From the NCBI RefSeq assembly GCF_017695965.1, contig NZ_JAAORM010000005.1, positions 372,001 through 436,000 on the forward strand: 64,000 nucleotides of DNA, given 5' to 3'. This stretch comes from Prochlorococcus marinus CUG1416. Its GTDB lineage: Bacteria > Cyanobacteriota > Cyanobacteriia > PCC-6307 > Cyanobiaceae. Shown here piece by piece: positions 41,317-47,686 of this stretch (its first letter is position 1; each line of letters starts with the position of its first letter). The translations under genes were made by a program, and so were the position numbers. The notes beneath the pieces are model-generated. The model had not been told where the DNA came from, did no database searches, and saw only the letters and a list, made by a program, of their open reading frames with translations.

Positions 41317-43137
41317 TTGAAAGGAATCGCAATAGGTCTATCTAGTAATTCAAAAGAAATTTTAAAAAGACTTCAAAAAACCGAATTTGTTAACGAGATA
41401 TATATAGCAAGCTCTTCAAAAAATGATGATATAGAAAATGATCTTGTAAAAATACAAAAGCCTAAGGAAATTTTACTTAAAAAATGGCCAGAACTAGATT
41501 TAATAATTTTCATAGGCTCAATTGGTGCATCAATACGTTTAATAAATTCTTTTTTAACCTCTAAAGAGCAAGATCCGGGCGTGATCGTCATAGATAACAA
41601 ATGTTCTAAGATAGTCCCTTTAATTGGTTCTCATCAATCAAATACAAAAAATATCGCGGATCAAATTTCTAATTTATTTGGGGGCCAAATTATTGAAACT
41701 AATAATTCAAATGATCAAAGCTTCTTAAGTCTTGATTCATTTGGGAATCAATGGGGTTGGAAAAGATCAGGGAAAATACAGGACTGGTCAAAACTAGTAA
41801 TAAATCAAGCTAAGAACGAAGAAATATTTTGCGAACAATTATCTGGTAATAATTTATGGAAAACTTCAGAATCAGGAGAGACTATTAATCAAATTTGTAT
41901 AAAAGAAGCCGAAAAACCAGATTCTACATTTCATGTGAGCATATTTGAAAATCATGAAACGACTTGGCATCCTCCCGTATTATGGATTGGCATTGGTTGT
42001 GAGAGAAATACCAGCAAAGAATTAATAGCAAGTTCATTAAATAATTTCTTGAAGTCAAGAAATTTATCACGGCATTCAATTGCGGGATTTGCAACTGTTG
42101 ATATTAAAAAAGATGAGAAAGGAATTTTAGAACTTGCTGAGGAAAATAAGTTACCTATCAAGTTTTTTTCTAAAGAAGATCTTTCAAAAATAATTGTTCC
42201 AAATCCTTCAATTGTTGTGCAAAATGAAATTGGCACCCCTTCTGTAGCAGAAGCTTCTTGCTTACTGGCAGCAGGAGGAGAATCAAAATTACTAGAAGAA
42301 AAAAGAATCTTTAAAGGTAAAGATTTTCCAACAATTAAATCAGGTGCAGTAACTATCGCTGTAGCAGAATCAAAAAATCAATATTATCCAACAAATGGCG
42401 AAATTCATATTATTGGAAGTGGGCCTGGAGATATCTCCTTCATAACCAATAATGCAAGAAAAGCACTTTCAAGATGTACTGTTTGGATTGGATATAAGAT
42501 GTATTTAGATTTGATTAAACCCTTAAAAAGGAGTGACCAAGTTTTAGTTGAAAGTAAACTTACTCAGGAAAAGGAAAGATGCGTTAAAGCAATTACATTA
42601 GCCGAGGAAGGAATAAAAGTAGCTTTAATTTCGTCAGGTGAATCGGGATTCTATGGAATGGCTGGTTTACTTTTGGAGTTACTTCAAAAAATCAAAAAAG
42701 AATATAGACCTTACTTTGAAGTACATCCTGGTATAAGTAGCGTTCAATTAGCGGCTGCTCTTAGTGGAGCACCACTAATGAATGACTTTTGTTCAATAAG
42801 CTTAAGTGATAAATTAACTCCATGGTCGTTAATAGAAAAAAGAATTGAAGGAGCTCTGGTAGGTGACTTTGTAATAGCTTTATTTAATCCTCAATCTATT
42901 GAAAGAAATTGGCAGCTAAAAAGTGTAATAGATATATGTTTGAAATCTAGGCATGAGGATACTCCTGTTTTAATAGCTAGACAAGTTGGGAGAGAAAACC
43001 AATCCAAAAAATTTTTTACTTTAAACAGAATTCCTTTTAAAGAGGTTGATATGTTATCAATCATTATTATTGGCAATTCTCAAACTAAGTTAGTAGATGA
43101 AATATTTCTCACTCCCAGAGGATATTTACAAAATTAA
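41317..43137 (+). CDS. cobJ: CbiG-CobJ fusion, cobalamin biosynthesis (precorrin-3B C17-methyltransferase)
   Basis: This 606-residue protein joins two steps of corrin ring formation. Residues about 1-335 are CbiG-like: an N-terminal part with LDLIIFIGSIGASIRLI and VIVIDNKCSKIVPLIGSHQ, and a C-terminal part with WIGIGCERNTSKELI and GTPSVAEASCLLAAGG. Residues about 360-606 form a SAM-dependent precorrin methyltransferase with IIGSGPGDISFIT at its start and VHPGISSVQLAAALSGAPL further on, as in CobJ/CbiH. It contracts the ring by methylating C17. The start is a TTG at 41317; no ATG keeps the CbiG N terminus. It agrees with cobalamin synthesis in this organism, as the radical SAM protein upstream may also need. 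Confidence 0.92.
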   Translation: MKGIAIGLSSNSKEILKRLQKTEFVNEIYIASSSKNDDIENDLVKIQKPKEILLKKWPELDLIIFIGSIGASIRLINSFLTSKEQDPGVIVIDNKCSKIVPLIGSHQSNTKNIADQISNLFGGQIIETNNSNDQSFLSLDSFGNQWGWKRSGKIQDWSKLVINQAKNEEIFCEQLSGNNLWKTSESGETINQICIKEAEKPDSTFHVSIFENHETTWHPPVLWIGIGCERNTSKELIASSLNNFLKSRNLSRHSIAGFATVDIKKDEKGILELAEENKLPIKFFSKEDLSKIIVPNPSIVVQNEIGTPSVAEASCLLAAGGESKLLEEKRIFKGKDFPTIKSGAVTIAVAESKNQYYPTNGEIHIIGSGPGDISFITNNARKALSRCTVWIGYKMYLDLIKPLKRSDQVLVESKLTQEKERCVKAITLAEEGIKVALISSGESGFYGMAGLLLELLQKIKKEYRPYFEVHPGISSVQLAAALSGAPLMNDFCSISLSDKLTPWSLIEKRIEGALVGDFVIALFNPQSIERNWQLKSVIDICLKSRHEDTPVLIARQVGRENQSKKFFTLNRIPFKEVDMLSIIIIGNSQTKLVDEIFLTPRGYLQN

Positions 43138-43180
43138 GTTTAGATAAAAAGTAAATTAGCTAAACATTTGTTTTTGCTTT
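43138..43180 (+). terminator. Weak terminator candidate after cobJ
   Basis: A short inverted repeat gtttag / ctaaac (43138-43143 and 43160-43165) with a 16-base loop precedes a T-rich run. The stem is short and the loop long, so confidence is low. Confidence 0.3.
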
Positions 43181-43226
43181 TTTTTAATAAGAATACTAAT
43201 CTTTTATAAAAAGGAATAAAAATTCA

Positions 43227-44015
43227 TTGAAAAATATTGGTTTAATTTTATTTGACATAGATGGTGTTATACGCAGCGTTGAGAATAGTTATAGACTTGC
43301 ATTAAAAAAAACAGTTTACAAATTTTCTGGGTGGGAGCCAAGTTATGTAGATATTGATAATGCCAAAAATGAAGGGATTTGGAATAATGACTGGGATTTA
43401 AGTTTAGAGCTTATAAAAAGATGTAAAAGAAAGGAGAATTTAAACCTTGAAATACCCCCAAGAGAAGAAATCGTTAAATGTTTTGAAAAGTTTTACTTTG
43501 GAGGAGATCCAAATAAAGATAGTAAGTATTGGTCTGGATTTATAACGAATGAGGAGTTATTAGTAGATAAAAAGTTTTTTGATTTATTAGAAAGCAATGG
43601 AATAATTTGGGGTTTTGTGAGTGGTGCAGAGTCTGCTTCAGCAAAATTTGTTTTAGAAAAAAGACTTGGACTTAAATCACCACCATTAATCTCTATGGGA
43701 GATGCCCCTGATAAGCCTGATCCAAGAGGTTTTATTAATTTATCAAAAAAGCTTCTTGGAGATAAACTTGGCGCATCTAATATTCCCATTGCATATGTAG
43801 GAGATACTATTGCAGATATAAATACAGTTATAAACGCTAGAAAGGAAATACCATCTCAGAAATTCATAAGTATTGGCATATCTCCCCCTCATTTACATTT
43901 AAAAACCCTATCAAAAGAACGTAATTTATACGAAAAAAATCTAGAAAAAGCTGGTGCTGACATAATTTTAAGTTCTATTAATGACCTTAAAAATATTAAT
44001 CTTGACTTATTGTAA
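43227..44015 (+). CDS. HAD-superfamily phosphatase-like protein
   Basis: The 262-residue product has the HAD motif I as LFDIDGVIR (about 7-15) with nucleophile and acid aspartates, motif II serine in GFVSGAES (about 133-140), and motifs III/IV in KPDPRG and YVGDTIADINTV (about 189-200). A large cap region (about 25-115) contains WEPSYVDIDNAKNEGIWNNDWDLSLELI. It looks like the cyanobacterial HAD subfamily IA group sometimes annotated near histidinol-phosphatase-like proteins; the substrate is unknown. The start is a TTG at 43227. It is the last ordinary gene before the tRNA-Ser island. Confidence 0.82.
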   Translation: MKNIGLILFDIDGVIRSVENSYRLALKKTVYKFSGWEPSYVDIDNAKNEGIWNNDWDLSLELIKRCKRKENLNLEIPPREEIVKCFEKFYFGGDPNKDSKYWSGFITNEELLVDKKFFDLLESNGIIWGFVSGAESASAKFVLEKRLGLKSPPLISMGDAPDKPDPRGFINLSKKLLGDKLGASNIPIAYVGDTIADINTVINARKEIPSQKFISIGISPPHLHLKTLSKERNLYEKNLEKAGADIILSSINDLKNINLDLL

Positions 44016-44046
44016 AAAATAAATTAAGAAATTCTTCTAAATTAAT

Positions 44047-44064
44047 TACGGAGAGGGATGGATT
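44047..44064. repeat. Partial copy of the tRNA-Ser 3' end (outer att-like fragment)
   Basis: TACGGAGAGGGATGGATT matches the intact tRNA-Ser 3' end at 46267-46284 in 17 of 18 bases. A looser match continues for another about 12 bases with small indels. It has the same orientation and marks the left edge of the island. Confidence 0.8.
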
Positions 44065-44172
44065 ATGCGAACACCTCTATGTCTAGGTATTGCAAGGATA
44101 GTCATAATAGAAGATAGAGAAAATAACATTTTTCCGACAACACTTGAACCATTCTTTAAGGAGGCAATCTAA
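44065..44172 (+). CDS. Possible 35-residue peptide gene in the island
   Basis: A short frame from ATG at 44065 to TAA at 44172 begins MRTPLCLGIARIVIIEDREN and ends in FFKEAI. GGAGAGGG lies about seven bases before the ATG, but that sequence is the tRNA-Ser fragment, so the resemblance to a ribosome binding site may be accidental. The stop abuts the stop of the opposing repeat frame. No family is recognised. It could equally be a remnant of a larger gene. Confidence 0.25.
   Translation: MRTPLCLGIARIVIIEDRENNIFPTTLEPFFKEAI
44123..44142 (+). repeat. Left copy of the ATAACATTT..CCGACAACA repeat
   Basis: The 20-base sequence ATAACATTTTTCCGACAACA recurs at 44671-44688 with a two-base shorter T run. 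Both copies lie inside the first island interval, one near each end and in the same orientation. Confidence 0.8.
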
Positions 44173-44484
44173 TTACTTTCCTATTTGTGAACCCACACCT
44201 TTGTTATTGAGTTCCTTTTGATATGCCTCTTTGCTTGAGAGTAAGATCTCGTTAATCGAGAATTTATTAAATAATGACTTTCCTATTTGTGAAACCACAT
44301 CTTTGTTATTGAGTTCCTTTTGATATGCCTCTTTGCTTGAGAGTAAGATCTCGTTAATCGAGAATTTATTAAATAATGACTTTCCTATTTGTGAAACCAC
44401 ATCTTTGTTATTGAGTTCCTTTTGATATGCCTCTTTGCTTGAGAGTAAGATCTCGTTAATCGAGAATTTATTAAATAATGTCAT
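44173..44484 (-). CDS. Repeat-encoded frame of three 34-residue units
   Basis: The frame encodes 103 residues made of three nearly identical units, each containing LFNKFSINEILLSSKEAYQ and KELNNK before ending SQIGK. The first two units are the same apart from the first residue; the last has D-to-G and V-to-G changes. The unit length equals that of TPR repeats, but the TPR consensus residues are absent, so I do not call it TPR. The start ATG has no ribosome binding site. Because the 102-base period is a multiple of three, the open frame may be a by-product of the repeat. It may be a remnant of a longer gene or a non-coding array. Confidence 0.35.
   Translation of the reverse strand: MTLFNKFSINEILLSSKEAYQKELNNKDVVSQIGKSLFNKFSINEILLSSKEAYQKELNNKDVVSQIGKSLFNKFSINEILLSSKEAYQKELNNKGVGSQIGK
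44176..44481. repeat. Tandem array of three 102-bp repeats
   Basis: Units lie at 44176-44277, 44278-44379 and 44380-44481. The second and third differ only at the last base. The first differs from them at two further positions near its left end. A partial match (atttgtgaaa) continues to about 44500. Each unit contains a small hairpin tctcg-ttaat-cgaga. The near-identity indicates recent amplification. Confidence 0.97.
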
Positions 44485-44622
44485 TCTTATTTGTGAAAAT
44501 TGCTTTGTAGATGATCACTTAAGTTCTCAATTCTTTTATAACGCATAACAATTTGCACTTCAACTTTGTGAGATTTTTTTTGAAAATCTAAATATCGAAC
44601 TTTTTGCAATTAAATCTGGACA

Positions 44623-44653
44623 CCACACTACTGCGTCTGTAGTGGGGTTTTTT
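44623..44653 (+). terminator. Orphan rho-independent terminator in the island
   Basis: A 9-bp stem ccacactac / gtagtgggg with one mismatch closes on the loop tgcgtct and is followed by six T residues on the plus strand. No plus-strand gene lies directly upstream, so it may end an unannotated small RNA or be left over from a lost gene. Confidence 0.8.
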
Positions 44654-44667
44654 GTGCAAATTTTTTT

Positions 44668-44688
44668 CCGATAACATTTCCGACAACA
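44668..44688 (+). repeat. Paired CCGAYAACA motifs, 12-bp spacing
   Basis: CCGATAACA at 44668-44676 and CCGACAACA at 44680-44688 repeat with a period of 12 bases. The second half matches the left copy at 44123-44142. The arrangement resembles arm-type integrase binding sites. Confidence 0.75.
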
Positions 44689-44800
44689 AATTTGGGTTTG
44701 GATTAACAATCTAACCTATAAAAAACAAATCATAAGTTGCTCTAATTCTTTTAACTGCAATTATTTTGACCCTTTCTGACGTTATCTGAAACTAATAAAA

Positions 44801-44813
44801 TACGGAGAGGGAG
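44801..44813. repeat. Partial copy of the tRNA-Ser 3' end (inner att-like fragment)
   Basis: TACGGAGAGGGAG is identical to 46267-46279, covering the last 11 bases of tRNA-Ser (with discriminator) plus two bases beyond it. The match stops abruptly. It separates the island into two intervals and lies in the same orientation as the intact gene. Confidence 0.8.
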
Positions 44814-44835
44814 TGAAGGGAAGCCTGTCTGTTTT

Positions 44836-44865
44836 GGACAAAATGGGATGAAATGGGACAAGATA
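44836..44865 (+). repeat. Three 10-bp GGAY direct repeats near the inner att-like fragment
   Basis: GGACAAAATG, GGATGAAATG and GGACAAGATA follow each other with a strict 10-base period, one helical turn. They begin 35 bases from the start of the tRNA fragment. A related pair with the same period is at 46235-46254 near the other end. Confidence 0.85.
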
Positions 44866-44894
44866 GTGCGATTTTTTAGAAATTTAGAGGTTCT

Positions 44895-44913
44895 GTTACC
44901 CCATTCGTTACCC
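44895..44913 (+). repeat. GTTACCC pair, 12-bp spacing (left end)
   Basis: GTTACCCC at 44895 and GTTACCC at 44907 are spaced 12 bases apart. A matching pair stands at 46137-46156 at the opposite end of the same interval and in the same orientation. Confidence 0.8.
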
Positions 44914-44974
44914 TTAATATGACTTCAAAAGTTGATGATTTCAGACTTAAAAGTTATATATCAAAGATGATTAT

Positions 44975-45841
44975 TTATTCAAATGTAGTAAAAGAAGGTA
45001 AAAATGGACCTGTACTAAAATATCCCACTTCACTATCATCCATACCGCTCCACGGTACAACGGCTAACCCTTTGTTTTTGATAGTAAAGCTTACTTCTAA
45101 CCCTTTAGTTGAGGTAGTTATTATTACTGGATTTGTAGGTTTAAAACTACCAAAAACTCGATTAGAAGTTCCACATTGTTCTGGAGTAGTAGCCACAAAA
45201 TTTCCACTAGTTATATGAGAAAGAACAGCTTTCACTGTTCCTACCACATCACCAGAAGTATAAGTATCCACTGAAGCCATTTTCCTATTATTTGCAAGGG
45301 GTTCACATTCTACCCCTTTTTCAAAATCTATTACTTTATTACCCCATTCTGTATATTCTGAAAGAACTTTAGTTGCAGTTCCATCTGAACTAGAATAAAA
45401 GGGTACATCATTTATTAATTGACTACCTTTAAGAACAAAGGTATTACTTAATTTTACATATGCATATGGATAATTTCCAACAGGTGGTCTTGTATCCTTG
45501 CCAATAAGAGCTTGTGGAGCTCCTATTGTTGAGAGGTCAACCAAGGTTCCATTCTCTGCCTCAAATGTTTTAGCACAAGTTGATAAATCAATTTCATAAT
45601 CTGATGTAATATTGTTGCCGCTTCCTGTTGTACCTGATAGAGGGTCATCAGTACATAATCCAAGTTCATAAATTCTGGTTTTATAAATTACTGGCGTTTT
45701 CATACAACTACTTGGAAAAGTATCTGGATTTTCCTGACAAGTATTAGCTTTAACTACAAGGTTCGTATCAAAAAGAAAACCTAAAAGAACTATTGTAGTT
45801 CCAGTTATTATTTTAAAATTATTACTTGTAAAATTTTTCAT
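44975..45841 (-). CDS. Secreted six-cysteine protein of unknown function (island cargo)
   Basis: The 288-residue product starts with a signal peptide: basic MKNFTSNNFK, a hydrophobic core (about 11-27) and a likely cleavage site after VVKA (about residue 32). The mature part has six cysteines (in TCQ, SCM, LCT, TCA, ECE and QCG contexts), an even number that fits disulfide bonds outside the cytoplasm. It is rich in Thr, Ser and beta-strand-type sequence and has no membrane anchor. I do not recognise a family. The YELGLCTDDP segment recalls short repeats in secreted proteins of marine bacteria, but that is a weak impression. It is the only substantial gene in its interval. An opposite-strand frame over its 3' end is judged a shadow. 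Confidence 0.75.
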   Translation of the reverse strand: MKNFTSNNFKIITGTTIVLLGFLFDTNLVVKANTCQENPDTFPSSCMKTPVIYKTRIYELGLCTDDPLSGTTGSGNNITSDYEIDLSTCAKTFEAENGTLVDLSTIGAPQALIGKDTRPPVGNYPYAYVKLSNTFVLKGSQLINDVPFYSSSDGTATKVLSEYTEWGNKVIDFEKGVECEPLANNRKMASVDTYTSGDVVGTVKAVLSHITSGNFVATTPEQCGTSNRVFGSFKPTNPVIITTSTKGLEVSFTIKNKGLAVVPWSGMDDSEVGYFSTGPFLPSFTTFE

Positions 45842-46136
45842 CTAAAACAATTAATAGAATTTTCAAATTAGTAAATGCTTTCTCCTGCATTAAAACAAAA
45901 TCTTTTATTAATTAATCTTTAGTAATTACGAGATTAACCATAATTTTTTTTGATAACTTTAGCAGAAGTAAATTTATATAATTAAAATAAATCTTAAAAT
46001 ATACCTAAAAGGTAATATTAGTTACCACTAAGAAATAAGTCGGGAAAAAGACAATGAACCTAAATAAATAACCTCTACTCTTCTAAATTACTTATTTACA
46101 CTTCTAAAGCAATTTTTTGGTGAAATTACGTATTCC

Positions 46137-46156
46137 GTGACCCTAACCGTTACCCC
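46137..46156 (+). repeat. GTKACCC pair, 12-bp spacing (right end)
   Basis: GTGACCC at 46137 and GTTACCCC at 46149 are 12 bases apart and mirror the pair at 44895-44913, keeping the same orientation and similar flanks (taat after each pair). Confidence 0.75.
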
Positions 46157-46234
46157 TAATTTAATTTTCATATGGGACGATATGAATACCTCTAGGAAAA
46201 AAATCCCCTATTTTTGGGAATTTCATCTGTTTTT

Positions 46235-46254
46235 GGACAATATTGGACTACTTG
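46235..46254 (+). repeat. Two 10-bp GGAC direct repeats beside tRNA-Ser
   Basis: GGACAATATT and GGACTACTTG repeat with a 10-base period and end 12 bases before the repeated tRNA 3' segment. A further GGAC at 46175 is exactly 60 bases upstream, in helical phase. They correspond to the array at 44836-44865. Confidence 0.7.
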
Positions 46255-46268
46255 AACTTCTAATTCTA

Positions 46269-46357
46269 CGGAGAGGGAGGGATTCGAACCCTCGACAAAA
46301 GTTACCTCCTGTAACTCCTTAGCAGGGAGCCGCTTTCAACCACTCAGCCACCTCTCC
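46269..46357 (-). tRNA. tRNA-Ser (anticodon GCT)
   Basis: The 89-base minus-strand sequence folds as a class II tRNA. The acceptor stem is ggagagg / cctctcc with discriminator G. The anticodon stem gctcc / ggagt encloses ctgctaa, giving anticodon GCT for serine AGC/AGT. A long variable arm (tacaggaggtaacttttgt region) follows, then a standard T arm gaggg ttcgaat ccctc. CCA is not encoded. Its 3' end is repeated twice to the left, marking it as an integration site. Confidence 0.95.
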
Positions 46358-46418
46358 AGTTCTTATACATTATCAATTTTTTTGCAAATATTCAAAATTT
46401 TTTATTTTATCGCAATGT

Positions 46419-47618
46419 CTAATCAACTTGAACTCTTGGCAATCTATTTTTAAAAGAACAAAGAATTTCCCACGGGATAGTGTTAGATTCTCTTGCCCAA
46501 TCAACAGGAGAAATTGTTTTGTCTCCATCAGATCCTAGTAATACCATGGTACTACCAATTTCAATTTCATTTGAATCTGTTATGTCCACCATCATTTGAT
46601 CCATAGTAATAGATCCAACTTGGGGATAAAGTTTTTTATTATGTATAACGTGTATCTTGCCTGAAAGATTTCTTGGGACTCCATCTGCATAACCAATACT
46701 TAATACAGCTAACTTAGTTTTTCTACTACTTACAAATTTTCCTCCGTAACTTACACTTACTCCTTCATCAATAATTCTTATAAAAGCTACTTTGACCTTC
46801 AAAAACAAAGCTGGTTTAAGCGATAAATTTTTATCAAGTTTTACTATAGGACTATATCCATACATAGATAGCCCAACACGTACCATATCGAAATGAAAAT
46901 CTTTAGTAAGAAGCATGCCCGCAGAATTAGCCAAATGAATCTTGATTTTGTAATTTCTATCAACGTTAATTTGATTTAATAATTCCTGAAACTTCTGCCT
47001 CTGTAATTGTGTCCTACTTTTAGGATCTAATGAGTTATGTTCATCTGCAGATGATAAATGACTATATATTCCTTCTATAGAAATATTTTCAAAAGATTTT
47101 ATTTTTGCAAATTGCTGAACAAATTTATTAATTTCAAATCCTAATCTTGACATTCCAGTATCAACTTTAAGATGTAAAGCAAATTTCAACCCAAAGTGCT
47201 TCCCAATATTATTGCAAATTAAACATTCTCTTATACTACTGATAGTTGGCATAAGATCATTTTTAAAACATATTATTAAATCCCTTTTCGAATATAGATT
47301 TCCGAGGATAAGAATTGGTTTTTTAACCGCTGAAGAACGAAGCTTAATCCCTTCTTTTAATGTGGCAACTCCTAATTGCGAAGCTCCACCTTTGATAGCA
47401 TATTCAGATACTAATTTCGCATCATGTCCATATCCATCAGCTTTAACAACTGCCATAAATTCACAACTTTTACTTAATTTGGATCTTAACTGCCTTACAT
47501 TTGTTTCTATTGCTTTCGCTCTAACTTCAATCCATGCTCTTTGTTTTGGATCTATATCTTTTTCAAAAGTTGGATATGTATCAAAATTAAATCCCTGATT
47601 TGTTTGCCGAATTTGCAT
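46419..47618 (-). CDS. alr: Alanine racemase
   Basis: Alr makes D-alanine for peptidoglycan with a PLP cofactor. The 399-residue product has the cofactor lysine K59 in AVVKADGYGHD and the second catalytic residue, a tyrosine, in VSVSYGGKF (about 285). Other conserved segments are LKVDTGMSRLGF, VRVGLSMYGYSP and GSITMDQMMVDIT. The first about 25 residues extend beyond the usual start, and the conserved domain begins near RAWIEVRAKAI. It lies upstream of tRNA-Ser on the same strand and diverges from the HNH gene. Confidence 0.95.
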   Translation of the reverse strand: MQIRQTNQGFNFDTYPTFEKDIDPKQRAWIEVRAKAIETNVRQLRSKLSKSCEFMAVVKADGYGHDAKLVSEYAIKGGASQLGVATLKEGIKLRSSAVKKPILILGNLYSKRDLIICFKNDLMPTISSIRECLICNNIGKHFGLKFALHLKVDTGMSRLGFEINKFVQQFAKIKSFENISIEGIYSHLSSADEHNSLDPKSRTQLQRQKFQELLNQINVDRNYKIKIHLANSAGMLLTKDFHFDMVRVGLSMYGYSPIVKLDKNLSLKPALFLKVKVAFIRIIDEGVSVSYGGKFVSSRKTKLAVLSIGYADGVPRNLSGKIHVIHNKKLYPQVGSITMDQMMVDITDSNEIEIGSTMVLLGSDGDKTISPVDWARESNTIPWEILCSFKNRLPRVQVD

Positions 47619-47686
47619 TAACTTTGCGCAATTATATGCGCTTATTTAAATATACAGTTAGCATGACATGTAAATAGTATTTTGGC

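Larger units (their letters stand above)
44485..44974. other. Gene-free part of the island with terminator and repeat motifs
   Basis: No coding frame is supported. In order it holds a T/A-rich stretch, an intrinsic terminator (44623-44653), paired CCGAYAACA motifs (44668-44688), a second tRNA-Ser 3' fragment (44801-44813), three 10-base GGAY direct repeats (44836-44865) and a GTTACCC pair (44895-44913). The order resembles two element ends meeting at the 44801 fragment. Confidence 0.75.
45842..46268. other. Gene-free right part of the island
   Basis: No supported gene is present in these 427 bases. The left part is very AT-rich and should hold the promoter of the secreted-protein gene. The right part holds a GTGACCC/GTTACCCC pair (46137-46156), a lone GGAC at 46175 and two 10-bp GGAC repeats (46235-46254) before the tRNA-Ser 3' end. 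A TATAAT at 45977-45982 on the plus strand has no gene after it. Confidence 0.7.

Noticed and set aside
44173-44481. CRISPR array
   Set aside because: The 102-base units are contiguous with no unique spacers, and no cas genes are near.
44173-44484. Call of the 34-residue repeats as TPR units
   Set aside because: Only the length agrees. The small and aromatic consensus positions of TPR are missing.
44919-45218. 99-residue plus-strand frame over the 3' end of the secreted-protein gene
   Set aside because: It lies almost wholly antisense to a gene with a clear signal peptide and shows no start signal or family pattern, so I treat it as a shadow frame.
46137-46322. 61-residue plus-strand frame ending inside tRNA-Ser
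   Set aside because: It runs antisense into the tRNA gene and starts in the GTTACCC repeat; its C-terminal RGRDSNPRQKLPPVTP is the translation of the tRNA complement.
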